From Methanosphaerula subterraneus (GTDB lineage: Archaea > Halobacteriota > Methanomicrobia > Methanomicrobiales > Methanospirillaceae): a DNA stretch of 64,000 nt. Location of the stretch: assembly GCF_052055875.1 (NCBI RefSeq), contig NZ_CP170508.1, positions 682,001-746,000 on the forward strand, given 5' to 3'. The stretch's first letter is position 1, and the number at the start of each line of letters is the position of its first letter. Both the position numbers and the translations under genes were made by a program. The notes under the pieces were generated by a model, which worked only from the letters and a program-made list of their open reading frames with translations, was not told the origin of the DNA and ran no database searches. Shown here piece by piece: positions 27,840-36,458 of this stretch.

Positions 27840-27910
27840 AGCCCGGGATGAGAATTGAACTCATCTTCTCCGATCTGCAGTCGGACGCATAGCCTCTCTG
27901 CCACCCGGGC
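27840..27910 (-). tRNA. tRNA-Cys (GCA)
   Basis: On the minus strand acceptor GCCCGGG pairs with CCCGGGC, the anticodon arm reads CCGACTGCAGATCGG with anticodon GCA, the T arm has GTTCAATTC, and the discriminator is T, as is standard for tRNA-Cys. Length 71. The integrase gene follows its 3' end. Confidence 0.94.
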
Positions 27911-27928
27911 GTAGAATGATCACAATTA

Positions 27929-27940
27929 TCACAATTGTGA
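27929..27940. promoter_or_regulatory. 12-bp palindrome upstream of tRNA-Cys
   Basis: TCACAATTGTGA is a perfect palindrome, preceded by a half-copy ATCACAATT in tandem, located 19-30 bases before the tRNA-Cys 5' end, at the expected promoter position. It could be an operator or a chance AT-rich promoter element. Confidence 0.35.
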
Positions 27941-28071
27941 ACTGTTACACTACCCACTTCACCCTGCTATAAAAAAAAGGGTACGGTTTCGGCAACATTT
28001 GCCCTCATGTCCATGGGCATCGCCAGGGAAAAGCCAAAGATCTGATAACCGCCCGCTCCCAACACTACCTT

Positions 28072-28767
28072 ATGCGCCCCTATGTCTTTGTGAATGTGGC
28101 GATGAGTGCAGACGGCAAACTCTCGACCCGTGAGCGCCGGCAGGTGAAGATCTCAGGAGCCGCCGACTTTCAGCGGGTCGACCGGATCAAGGCGGCGAGC
28201 GATGCGATCATGGTCGGCATCGGAACGGTCCTCGCCGACGACCCGTCCCTGACCGTCAAGAACCCGGAGTTGAAGGCCGAACGGATCGCGCGGGGCCAGG
28301 ACGAGAACCCGATCCGGGTGGTCGTGGACAGCCGGGGCAGGACCCCGATCGAGGCCGCGATCCTCAATAAAGGGCCGGGGCACCGGATCGTCGCGGTCGC
28401 CGGGACGGCAGCGGAGAAGAACCGGGAACAGCTCGGTGAAAAGGCCGAGGTGATCGCGACCGGTGCGGAATCGGTCGACCTGCCGGCCCTGCTCGAGGCG
28501 CTGTATGCCAGGGGCGTGCGCCGGCTGATGGTCGAAGGCGGAGGCACCCTGATCTGGTCGCTCATTGCGGCCGACCTGGTCGATGAGATCCAGACCTTCA
28601 TCGGGAACCTGGTGATCGGCGGAAAGGACGCTCCGACGCTTGCGGACGGCCTGGGATTCCTCGCAGACCAGGGCTTTGTCAAACTCGACCTTGCCGATGC
28701 CCGGCAGATGGAGGAGGGGATCCTCCTCACCTGGCATGTCCGCCGTCAGCAGGGTCCGACCCCCTGA
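28072..28767 (+). CDS. 2,5-diamino-6-ribosylamino-4(3H)-pyrimidinone 5'-phosphate reductase
   Basis: 231 residues of the RibD C-terminal/DHFR-like reductase family. It reduces the ribosyl group of the diaminopyrimidinone phosphate with NAD(P)H in archaeal riboflavin and F420 precursor synthesis. Motifs: VFVNVAMSADGKLSTRERR, AIMVGIGTVLADDPSLTVK, RRLMVEGGGTLIWSL and the C-terminal LTWHV. There is no deaminase domain, as in archaea. TATA-like CTATAAAAAAAAGG lies about 100 bases upstream. Confidence 0.92.
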   Translation: MRPYVFVNVAMSADGKLSTRERRQVKISGAADFQRVDRIKAASDAIMVGIGTVLADDPSLTVKNPELKAERIARGQDENPIRVVVDSRGRTPIEAAILNKGPGHRIVAVAGTAAEKNREQLGEKAEVIATGAESVDLPALLEALYARGVRRLMVEGGGTLIWSLIAADLVDEIQTFIGNLVIGGKDAPTLADGLGFLADQGFVKLDLADARQMEEGILLTWHVRRQQGPTP

Positions 28768-28802
28768 CCGCCACACTCGTGACACGTCAGGGAAAAAAGG
28801 AG

Positions 28803-29309
28803 TTATCGGGGAGCGAGCGCAGACATCTGGTCGACGATCGTATAGGTCTGCCCGCTGGTGGTGGTGACCTTCACAATGATCCGGTCAGGATTCTTGGTCC
28901 CTTTGAAGACCAGTTCAGAGCCGGTCTGGGTGTTCAGCGGTTTTGTCTCCTCGGTCCCGTCTGACCGTATCAGGCGGACCGTACACCCGGTGACCGAGTT
29001 CATGCCGGCCCCGCCGTTATAGATCACCGTGATCGAGCGATCGATCGGGTCCTTCTGGTTCACCTGGACAAAGACGTCGTTCCCCTTGGGCATCGTCTGG
29101 GTCGGTCCCGGGGTCAGCGAGTTGTCGCCACCGGCGGTGGTCGCCACCGTGGTGGCCGCTCCAGAAGACCCGGTTGATGGTGCCGCCGTTGTGGCCTGGA
29201 CCGTTGTCGTCGTTGTCGTGTTCGGTGCGGACGGGGTTGTGGTACATCCGGCACCCATCATCATGACAGCCAGTGATAGAAGCAGGATCGCGATAATCTT
29301 CCAGTTCAT
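28803..29309 (-). CDS. Exported lipoprotein of unknown function
   Basis: 168 residues. Signal peptide with lipobox GAGC at about 19-22, a Thr/Ala/Ser-rich linker to about residue 65, then a C-terminal beta-rich domain (DPIDRSITVIYNGGAGMNSVTGCTVRLIRSDG) that ends the protein. This layout, a lipid anchor with a glycosylatable stalk and a small domain, is common in Methanomicrobiales. It converges with the reductase gene 36 bases away. Confidence 0.75.
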   Translation of the reverse strand: MNWKIIAILLLSLAVMMMGAGCTTTPSAPNTTTTTTVQATTAAPSTGSSGAATTVATTAGGDNSLTPGPTQTMPKGNDVFVQVNQKDPIDRSITVIYNGGAGMNSVTGCTVRLIRSDGTEETKPLNTQTGSELVFKGTKNPDRIIVKVTTTSGQTYTIVDQMSALAPR

Positions 29310-29422
29310 ACGCTCTGATGCAGCGCGTAATTATTTCAGCATTCCGATCTCTGGTCGGAAAGGGTCTGACGAATCCTGAGAAAGCAAGGGAATAAAACCA
29401 CTGGTGCAGAATTACTGGCACC

Positions 29423-30589
29423 ATGCTTTCGCCAGCATCAGATCCCGATCTCTTCGCAGACGCGTATCCGGCCCGCATCGCCGCCCTCGCGGAGGAGAAG
29501 CAGGCCGGGACAAAGATCGTCGGAACGCTCTGCCTGTACGTACCCGACGAGATCATCTATGCTGCAGGAGCCGATCGGGTGATCCTCTGCGGCGGCAGCA
29601 ACGCTCTCATCCCGGCTGCCGACGAGTATCTTCCCCGCTCCCTCTGCCCGCTGATCAGGTCCTCGTTCGGGGCCATCGTCACCAGGGACGACCCGGAAAC
29701 CGGAGCCTGTCCGCACGTCCCCCTCGTCGACCTCGTGGTTGGGGAGACGACCTGCGACGGCAAGAAGAAGATGTTCGAACTGCTGACCGACCTGGTACCG
29801 ACCTATGTGATCGATCTCCCCCAGAAGCCCGACACCCCCGGGGCCCTCCTCTACTTCACCGGCGAGCTGCAGAAATTCCGCACCATGATGGAGGAGTTGA
29901 CCGGCAACCAGGTGACGGACGAACGGTTGTGGAAGGAGATCAGGGATGCCAACCGGACACGCCGCCTGTTGATGCGCCTCTTCTCTCTCCGCCGGCAGAA
30001 CCCCCCGCCGATCGAGGGTGTGGCCGTGATACGGATGATGCAGCGCCAGTTTCAGCTCCATCCCCGGGAGTTCAGACGGCGACTCGAAGCCCTCGTCACC
30101 GGACTCGAAGCGCAGCAGCCGGCCGGGCAGGAGAAGGCGGCACGACGGCCCAGGATCCTCTTCTCCGGCTGCCCGGTGACCGCAGGGAACCAGAAGGTGC
30201 CCGAGATCATCGAGGAGCGGGGCGGGGTGATCGTCGCCGAGGAGAGCTGCACCGGGACGCGGTCGTTCTGGCACCTGGTCGACGAGAACGAGGAGCGGGA
30301 CCCCCTGACGGCACTGGCCGAACGCTACCTGCAGATCCCCTGCGCCTGCATGACCCCCAACGACCGGCGGATCGAGCATATTATCGAGCTCGTCCGGCAG
30401 TTTTCGATCGACGGCGTGGTCTACGCCACCCTTCAGAACTGCCACGGGTACAACACCGAACGGCACCGGGTGCAGCAGGCGCTCAGAGCGGCGGGGGTGC
30501 CGATGCTCGCCATCGAGACGGACTACGGGGACGCGGACCGGGAGCAGATCGGGGTCAGGGTGGACGCATTTCTGGAGATGATCCAGTGA
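29423..30589 (+). CDS. Double-cubane-cluster reductase (2-hydroxyacyl-CoA dehydratase subunit D-like)
   Basis: 388 residues of the HgdB/FldC-like family. Conserved cysteines are seen in VILCGGSNALIP, SLCPLIRSSFG, ETTCDGKKKMFEL, FSGCPVTAGNQK, EESCTGTRSFW, IPCACMTPNDRR and LQNCHGYN, the pattern of single-subunit double-cubane proteins, which reduce small or inert substrates at very low potential after ATP-driven electron injection. The substrate is not known. It overlaps the activator gene by 4 bases. The ATG lies about 27 bases after AATAAAA, so the mRNA may be leaderless. Confidence 0.85.
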   Translation: MLSPASDPDLFADAYPARIAALAEEKQAGTKIVGTLCLYVPDEIIYAAGADRVILCGGSNALIPAADEYLPRSLCPLIRSSFGAIVTRDDPETGACPHVPLVDLVVGETTCDGKKKMFELLTDLVPTYVIDLPQKPDTPGALLYFTGELQKFRTMMEELTGNQVTDERLWKEIRDANRTRRLLMRLFSLRRQNPPPIEGVAVIRMMQRQFQLHPREFRRRLEALVTGLEAQQPAGQEKAARRPRILFSGCPVTAGNQKVPEIIEERGGVIVAEESCTGTRSFWHLVDENEERDPLTALAERYLQIPCACMTPNDRRIEHIIELVRQFSIDGVVYATLQNCHGYNTERHRVQQALRAAGVPMLAIETDYGDADREQIGVRVDAFLEMIQ

Positions 30590-31347
30590 TCGTCGCTGGG
30601 ATCGACGCCGGAGCCGCGACCACCAAGGTGGTCATCCTCTCGGACGGCGACCTGCTGGCCTATCGGATCGGACCGACCGGGTTTGACTTTAAAAAGGCGA
30701 TCCGTTCGGTTCTCGACGGCGTCCTTGCAGATGTGAACCTGCAGGACGAGGCGGTCGAGCGGATCTGCGCCACCGGATACGGCAGAAAGACCGTGGCCTG
30801 TGCAGACAGGACCGTCAGCGAGATCACGGCTCATGCGAGGGGGGTTGCGGCCCTGGTGCCGGATGCGGACGGGATCATCGATATCGGCGGCCAGGACAGC
30901 AAGGTGATCCAGGTGAAAGCCGGCAAAGTCCTGGACTTTCTGATGAACGACCGGTGTGCTGCTGGGACCGGGAAGTTCCTCGAATATACGGCACGGGCGC
31001 TGGAGGTCCAGCTCGGGGACCTGGGCGAACTGGCCAGGGCGTCCACGACGCCGGTCGCGATCAGCAGCACCTGCACCGTCTTTGCAGAGTCTGAGGTGAT
31101 CTCGCTCCGGGCCCAGGGGTGCAGCCGGGAGGATATCGCAGCCGGCCTGATCCAGGGGATCGCAGAACGGGTGGCGGTGATGGCACGACAGGTGCACCTC
31201 AGCGGTCGGGTGGTCTTCGTCGGCGGGGTGGCGAAGAACAGCGGCGTGAAGGCTGCGCTGGAGAAGGAGCTCGGCCTTGAACTGGTCGTGCCGCCGGAAC
31301 CTCAGATCACTGGAGCGCTCGGGGCGGCGCTCGCCTGTACGGAGTGA
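30586..31347 (+). CDS. ATP-dependent activator of the double-cubane reductase (ASKHA-type)
   Basis: 253 residues from a GTG at 30586 that overlaps the reductase stop as GTGA. BadF/HgdC family: VAGIDAGAATTKVVIL (phosphate 1), DIGGQDSKVIQV, and the cluster cysteines in DRCAAGTGKFLE and ISSTCTVFAESEV, which bind one 4Fe-4S at the dimer interface; VFVGGVAKNSGV closes the ATP site. It uses ATP to drive an electron into the partner. The codons upstream of 30586 in this frame are only a shadow of the reductase gene. Confidence 0.9.
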   Translation: MIVAGIDAGAATTKVVILSDGDLLAYRIGPTGFDFKKAIRSVLDGVLADVNLQDEAVERICATGYGRKTVACADRTVSEITAHARGVAALVPDADGIIDIGGQDSKVIQVKAGKVLDFLMNDRCAAGTGKFLEYTARALEVQLGDLGELARASTTPVAISSTCTVFAESEVISLRAQGCSREDIAAGLIQGIAERVAVMARQVHLSGRVVFVGGVAKNSGVKAALEKELGLELVVPPEPQITGALGAALACTE

Positions 31348-31372
31348 CCGCCGGCCGCCTGTGTGATCAGCA

Positions 31373-32470
31373 ATGATGCGACCCACGACCCTCCACCAGG
31401 CCCTCGCCGAGATATCGGGATCCCTCGGTGACTTCGGGACGATCCTTCCGCTCACCTTCGGGATGATCCTCGCCACCGGAGTTCCGGCCGGCCCGGTTCT
31501 CCTCCTCCTCGGCCTCTGGCATCTCTTCGCCGGCGTCGTCTACAAGACCCCGATCCCGGTCGAACCGATGAAGGCCATCGCCGTGCTCGTCATCGCCGGC
31601 CAGGCCGACAGCGGCACGATGGCAGCCGCCGGGCTGATCCTCGGTCTCCTCTTCCTCTCGCTCGGTGCGACGGGCTGGGTCTCTGCCATCGTCGAACGGA
31701 TCCCCGAACCGGTGACCCGCGGCATCCAGCTCGGGCTCGCCCTCCTGCTGGTCCGTTCCGGGCTCCAGTACGCCATCCCCGACCCGTACCTGGCCATCCT
31801 CGGAGTGGCGATCATCCTCTTCTTCACCCTGGCCCACCGGTTCAGCCGCCTCCCCGACCTGTCGGCGATCGCGGTCCTCGTCACCGGGGCTGGCTTGGGC
31901 ATCGTTCTGCACGGGCTGCCGGCATGGGGGCTCCCGTTCTCATTCGGCCTGACGATCCCCGGAACCGGGGACTGGGCGGTTGCGGCCGGCTCGCTGGTGG
32001 TCCCCCAGGTGATCCTCACCCTGACCAACTCGATCGCAGCCACCGTCCTCATCGCCGGCGATCTCTTCAAGAGCGAGATATCCCCCAGGCGGGTCTCCAC
32101 CTCAATCGGGATCATGAACCTGGTCTCGGCCCCGTTCGGCGGGATCCCGGTCTGCCATGGAGCCGGAGGGGTCGCGGCCCTGTACCGGTACGGAGCCAGC
32201 ACCTCGGCGGCGAACTTCATCGCCGGGACGGTACTGATCGTCATCGCGATCTTCTCTGCCGATAAGGGGATCGTCACCCTCTTCCCGGTCGGCCTCCTCG
32301 GCTCGCTCCTCTTCTTCGTGGCGATCGATCTCGCCCGATCCGGGCTGAAGACCACTTCCTTCCCGTCGACCCTGGTCACCGGAATCGTCTCGGTTGCCAC
32401 CTCTATGACAATCGGGTTCATTGCCGGGGTTATCGTCTGGCTGATCCAGCGATCGTACAGCAGGAGATAA
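31373..32470 (+). CDS. MOT1-family molybdate/sulfate transporter
   Basis: 365 residues with 9-10 membrane helices and the MOT1 motifs SGSLGDFGTILPLTFGM near the N-terminus and FGGIPVCHGAGGVAALYRYGA near residue 255. This group imports molybdate, or tungstate or sulfate, with protons. It lies 25 bases after the activator gene and may share its transcript, which would hint that the locus needs molybdate or tungstate. There is no STAS domain. Confidence 0.85.
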   Translation: MMRPTTLHQALAEISGSLGDFGTILPLTFGMILATGVPAGPVLLLLGLWHLFAGVVYKTPIPVEPMKAIAVLVIAGQADSGTMAAAGLILGLLFLSLGATGWVSAIVERIPEPVTRGIQLGLALLLVRSGLQYAIPDPYLAILGVAIILFFTLAHRFSRLPDLSAIAVLVTGAGLGIVLHGLPAWGLPFSFGLTIPGTGDWAVAAGSLVVPQVILTLTNSIAATVLIAGDLFKSEISPRRVSTSIGIMNLVSAPFGGIPVCHGAGGVAALYRYGASTSAANFIAGTVLIVIAIFSADKGIVTLFPVGLLGSLLFFVAIDLARSGLKTTSFPSTLVTGIVSVATSMTIGFIAGVIVWLIQRSYSRR

Positions 32471-32671
32471 TAAGGAGGAGGGATCGGAACCTGTATGATC
32501 ACCTTAATATATACTTCCTAAGATTCTGGGGAAAAAAAGGATTCCTTATATGGGATCATCATCAAAAAGCACTTATGGGTACGACCAGGGATCCTGGTCT
32601 GCCTGTCCAATAATTCAGTACTGTCTTTACCCGGGATCCGGGGCGATACCGTACTCAATGGAGTGACTACA
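32471..32671 (+). promoter_or_regulatory. Upstream region of glutamate synthase with TATA and a 7-bp hairpin
   Basis: TAATATATAC near 32507 is a good TATA box. At 32583-32599 GACCAGG-GAT-CCTGGTC forms a dyad. No exact NrpR-type GGAA-N6-TTCC site was found, although GGAA-N8-TTCC occurs near 32530. The mRNA leader would be over 100 bases. Confidence 0.4.
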
Positions 32672-34261
32672 ATGAATCTTAAACAACCCAATTCAAATGA
32701 AGCCACAGGCACCGTCAACCGGTCCCGCAGCGTAGTGCCCATGTCCGGGCTCTGTACCCGCTGTACGGACGGGTGTAAGGGTGGCTGTGAGATCTGGTTA
32801 TCCTCGTTCCGGGGACGGGAAGTTCTCTATCCCGGTCCATTCGGAGAGGTGACCGCAGGAGCGGACAAGAATTATCCTGTCGATTACTCACACCTGAACA
32901 TTCAGGGGTATGCACAGGGAGCGAAGGGCCTGCCAGAAGGACTTGAAATCGGATCTGACACCGCCCTCTTCTCATCTGTGAACACCGAGACCTCGTACGG
33001 ATGGGACCGGAAGGTCACGATGAGCCTCCCGATCTTCACCGGCGCCCTCGGGTCGACCGAGATCGCGCGGGCGAACTGGGAGCACTTCGCCATCGGCGCT
33101 GCGATCTCCGGTATCACCCTCGTCTGTGGAGAGAACGTCTGCGGTATCGACCCCGGCCTGGTCCGGGACAGCAACGGCAAGGTCCAGAAATCTCCGGAGA
33201 TGGACCGCCGGATCGAGATCTACCGTAAGTTCCATCAAGGCCTTGGCGAGATTCTCGTCCAGATGAATGTTGAGGACACCCGGCTTGGAACCGCGGAGTA
33301 CGTCGCATCAAAACACAATCTGGAGACCATCGAGCTGAAGTGGGGACAGGGTGCCAAGTGCATCGGCGGGGAGATCAAGGTAAAATCCCTCGAACGGGCC
33401 ACCGAACTGAAGAACCGCGGCTATATCGTCCAGCCGGACCCAACCAGACACGACATCCAGCAGGCATTCAAGGATGGCGCCATCAAGGAATTTGAACGCC
33501 ACTCGCGCCTCGGCTTCGTCTCCAAGGAAGGGTTCCTCGAAGAGGTCGACCGGCTGCGGGACATCGGGTTCAAGCGGGTCACCCTCAAGACCGGAGCCTA
33601 TTCCGCCAAGGAACTGGCGATGGCTCTCAGGTACAGTTCAGAGGCGAAGATCGACCTGCTCACCATCGACGGAGCTCCCGGCGGAACCGGCATGAGCCCC
33701 TGGCCGATGATGAACGAATGGGGTATCCCGACCTTCTACCTGCAGTCCCTCGCGTACCAGTACGCCGAGATGCTGAAGGCCAAGGGCATCCGGGTGCCGG
33801 ACCTTGCGATCGCCGGCGGGTTCGCCGATGAAGCGAACGCCTTCAAGGCGCTTGCCATGGGCAACCCCTACTTCAAGGCCGTCTGCATGGGCAGAGGGCT
33901 GATGATTCCGGGCATGGTCGGCAAGAACATCGAGAAGTGGATCGAAGCAGGCACCCTGCCCAAGACCGTCTCGAAGTTCGGAAGCACGATCCCTGAGATC
34001 TTCGTCTCCTACCAGGAGCTCAAGGAGAAGTACGGCGAACGGATGAGCGAGATCCCGGTGGGCGCACTGGGCATCTACACCTACGCCCAGAAGTTCAGAA
34101 CCGGGCTGCAGCAGATCATGGCAGGCAGCAGGAACTTCAGCGTCTCCTCCATCAGCAGGAGCGACCTGATGTCTCTGACCGAAGAATCCGCAAAGATTTC
34201 AGGCATCCCCTACGTGATGGATGCATACAAGGACGAGGCACTGGATATCCTCCTCGCCTGA
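32672..34261 (+). CDS. FMN-binding glutamate synthase-type protein
   Basis: 529 residues from the ATG at 32672, eight bases after GGAG (a GTG three codons earlier is possible). It is the central FMN/Fe-S synthase domain: LPIFTGALGSTEIARANWEHFAIGAAISG, LKWGQGAKCIGGEIK, DLLTIDGAPGGTGMSPWPMM and AIAGGFADEANAFKALAMG. An N-terminal cysteine group CTRCTDGCKGGCEIW may bind an extra cluster. Archaeal glutamate synthases are split, with the amidotransferase and ferredoxin parts coded apart; none is adjacent here, so the exact reaction is inferred. Confidence 0.85.
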   Translation: MNLKQPNSNEATGTVNRSRSVVPMSGLCTRCTDGCKGGCEIWLSSFRGREVLYPGPFGEVTAGADKNYPVDYSHLNIQGYAQGAKGLPEGLEIGSDTALFSSVNTETSYGWDRKVTMSLPIFTGALGSTEIARANWEHFAIGAAISGITLVCGENVCGIDPGLVRDSNGKVQKSPEMDRRIEIYRKFHQGLGEILVQMNVEDTRLGTAEYVASKHNLETIELKWGQGAKCIGGEIKVKSLERATELKNRGYIVQPDPTRHDIQQAFKDGAIKEFERHSRLGFVSKEGFLEEVDRLRDIGFKRVTLKTGAYSAKELAMALRYSSEAKIDLLTIDGAPGGTGMSPWPMMNEWGIPTFYLQSLAYQYAEMLKAKGIRVPDLAIAGGFADEANAFKALAMGNPYFKAVCMGRGLMIPGMVGKNIEKWIEAGTLPKTVSKFGSTIPEIFVSYQELKEKYGERMSEIPVGALGIYTYAQKFRTGLQQIMAGSRNFSVSSISRSDLMSLTEESAKISGIPYVMDAYKDEALDILLA

Positions 34262-34264
34262 AAC

Positions 34265-34273
34265 TTTTTTTTG
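34265..34273 (+). terminator. Oligo-T terminator after glutamate synthase
   Basis: Nine T residues follow the stop codon by 3 bases, the typical intrinsic archaeal terminator. Confidence 0.6.
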
Positions 34274-34340
34274 ACCCACTGCAAATATGCCGGCGAAACG
34301 GCTGCTTGCTGCTGCTGGACCCTGATACAATCCGAGATTG

Positions 34341-34534
34341 GGAATTATAATGTTGAACGCAACATCCATGGCCAATCGTAGACTCAGATGAGTCGGAGAT
34401 TGGCCCATTTGGGGATTGGATGCGTTTAACACCCTCGAAGAATCTTTCAAATTCTTCTCGTATCCGCTTCCCCCTGACGGGTGAACCAGAATTTGAGAAA
34501 ACCTGACTGTATAACCGTAAGATTTTCGACTATA
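34341..34534 (-). repeat. Dispersed non-coding repeat, copy A
   Basis: Read on the minus strand, from TATAGTCGAAAA to GTTGCGTTCAACATTATAAT, it is clearly related to the plus-strand block at 56826-56962. It shares AATGGGYCAATCTCCGACTC and the ends but has about 57 extra bases in the middle. Location: between convergent genes, after the T-run terminators. No reading frame is conserved. Confidence 0.75.
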
Positions 34535-34542
34535 CTCAAAAT

Positions 34543-34551
34543 AAAAAAAAA
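34543..34551 (-). terminator. Oligo-T terminator after thrS
   Basis: Nine T residues on the minus strand about 20 bases after the thrS stop codon. Confidence 0.6.
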
Positions 34552-34570
34552 GTGGATCTTCCGGTATCGT

Positions 34571-36400
34571 TCAGATATACCGTGGTTTCTTGGAGAGGTT
34601 CCGGGCGGTATAGAGCGGGCGGAACGGCATCCCTTCGGTGTTGGTCCTGACCAGTGCGATCAGTTCCTCCTCGTCCAGCTGCTCCTTGTGCGGAACCTTC
34701 GGCTCTGAGAGTCTCCGGATGGTGACCGTCAGGTTGCCTGATTCCATCTCCGCATCTCCGATGACGATCACATAGGGGACCCAGTCCATGCCGGCCTCCC
34801 GGACCTTCTTGCCGACGCTCTCCTCGCGGTCGTCGAGGTCTGTCCGGATCTGTGCTTTGTTCAGACGGGTGCAGAGCTCGTCCGCGTACGCGGTGTGCCG
34901 CTCGGCGACCGGGATCAGCCGGACCTGCGTCGGTGCGAGCCAGGCCGGGAGCTGGGGGACCGTCTGGTTGGCGGTGTTCTCGAGCATGGCGCAGATCACC
35001 CGCTCGATCGAGCCGGTCGGTGAACAGTGGAGGATCGGAGGGTGGACGACCTCGCCGTCCAGGTGGTACTTGATATCGAACCGGGTCGACGACTCGACAT
35101 CGATCTGGACGGTCGGGTTCTCGATCGGCCGGCCCTGCCCGTCGATCGCGGCCAGGTCGACCTTGGCGATCCAGTAGTGGACCCGGTCGCTGAGGATCTC
35201 GATCAGCATCGGCACCCGTGACTCGGCGACGATACTCTTCACCCAGTTCTCATACTTGTCATAGAACTCCCGGGTGCACCGGAAGACACCGACCAGTTCG
35301 GTCTCGAAGTCCTGTCCGGACTTCCAGCCGAGCCGGAGCTGCTCCTCAAAGCAGCCGAGTGCCTCCTCCATGTCAGTGCAGAGGCTGTGCATGTCGGGCA
35401 TCGTGAACGCACGGAGCCTCTTCAGGCCGATCACCTCGCCACGCTGCTCGTGCCGGAACGAGTAGGTGGAGAGTTCGTACATCTTGATCGGGAGAGAGTT
35501 CGGGGAGATGTGCATGTCCCGCATGATCGAGAACATCCCGAAACAGGCTGCAAACCGGAGCATCATGTTCCGGTTTCCGCTCTTGAACCGGTACTGCCGC
35601 TCCCCGAACTTGTCGGCATGCTCGAAGATCGCTTTGTCCCCGAGGTCGTACATCACCGGGGTCTCCACCGGCGAGCCGCCGTAGGCGAGGACCATCTGCA
35701 GCACGTAATCTGCCATCAGGTCGCGGACGATCTTCCCGCGGGGCAGCCACCGGAGGTTCCCGACGTCGCTGGCCGGCTCGTAGTCGACCAGTTCCTTCGA
35801 CCGCATCAGGTCGACATGGATCGGTTCGCCGCCGACAGGCTCAGCGATCCCGATCTCCTTCTTCACCAGCGCCCCGAACCTGCCGTCGAGGAACGCGCCG
35901 GTCTCGTGGCGTTCGCCGTCGGGAGTCATCACGAAGAACTCGTGCGTGACCTCCTTCTTCTCCTTGACAGCCGCCCCGGCGCCCGGAACGATCGTCTTGG
36001 AGAGCTCGGAGAGCGGGTGCCCCTTGCATGAGAGTTTGAACTTCTTGTACCAGCCGAACGGAGCCCTCTTCACCTCGTACCGACCGGTCTCTTTCAGTCT
36101 CTTCTCGATCGCGCTGAGCACGGCCACCGCGGTCTCGGGCGAGGAGAGGTCTGAAGAGAGGTGGGCGTACGGGTAGATCAGCAGGTTTTTCACTGCAAGC
36201 TGGGTTGCAGTCTTCTCGATCTCTGCGACCGACTGCGCCACCACATCATCGATATCCTCCTCGTCCACCGCCTCGACAGCAGTGAAGACAGTCAGGGCCT
36301 CGGTCATCCCGTCCTTTGGAACCGGGTCGGCCTCTGCCATCTTGGTCTTCTTCTGCGCCTCGTATTCGATATAATCAGAATGTATCAGGAGAAGTCGCAT
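34571..36400 (-). CDS. thrS: Threonyl-tRNA synthetase, archaeal type
   Basis: 609 residues. The N-terminal about 140 residues form the archaeal editing domain (MRLLLIHSDYIEYEA, related to D-aminoacyl-tRNA deacylase), which removes serine from tRNA-Thr. The class II core has motif 2 YSFRHEQRGEVIGLKRLRAFTMPDMH, a histidine/cysteine zinc site and motif 3 in HCSPTGSIERVICAMLE. The C-terminal about 100 residues form the anticodon-binding domain (RLIPVAERHTAYADEL). The ATG follows GGTGAGAG, with a TATA-like ATTATAAC upstream. Confidence 0.95.
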   Translation of the reverse strand: MRLLLIHSDYIEYEAQKKTKMAEADPVPKDGMTEALTVFTAVEAVDEEDIDDVVAQSVAEIEKTATQLAVKNLLIYPYAHLSSDLSSPETAVAVLSAIEKRLKETGRYEVKRAPFGWYKKFKLSCKGHPLSELSKTIVPGAGAAVKEKKEVTHEFFVMTPDGERHETGAFLDGRFGALVKKEIGIAEPVGGEPIHVDLMRSKELVDYEPASDVGNLRWLPRGKIVRDLMADYVLQMVLAYGGSPVETPVMYDLGDKAIFEHADKFGERQYRFKSGNRNMMLRFAACFGMFSIMRDMHISPNSLPIKMYELSTYSFRHEQRGEVIGLKRLRAFTMPDMHSLCTDMEEALGCFEEQLRLGWKSGQDFETELVGVFRCTREFYDKYENWVKSIVAESRVPMLIEILSDRVHYWIAKVDLAAIDGQGRPIENPTVQIDVESSTRFDIKYHLDGEVVHPPILHCSPTGSIERVICAMLENTANQTVPQLPAWLAPTQVRLIPVAERHTAYADELCTRLNKAQIRTDLDDREESVGKKVREAGMDWVPYVIVIGDAEMESGNLTVTIRRLSEPKVPHKEQLDEEELIALVRTNTEGMPFRPLYTARNLSKKPRYI

Positions 36401-36458
36401 AATTCACTCTCACCAGGAAAAATAATCGTTATAATATGGGATCTCATGCGGTATATAT

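Noticed and set aside
29404..30585. In-frame upstream extension of the activator gene by 394 codons
   Set aside because: This stretch is the +1 shadow of the reductase gene; the GTG at 30586 with GTGA overlap is the proper start.
32530..32545. NrpR-type nitrogen operator upstream of glutamate synthase
   Set aside because: The spacing is GGAA-N8-TTCC rather than N6, so it does not meet the known pattern.
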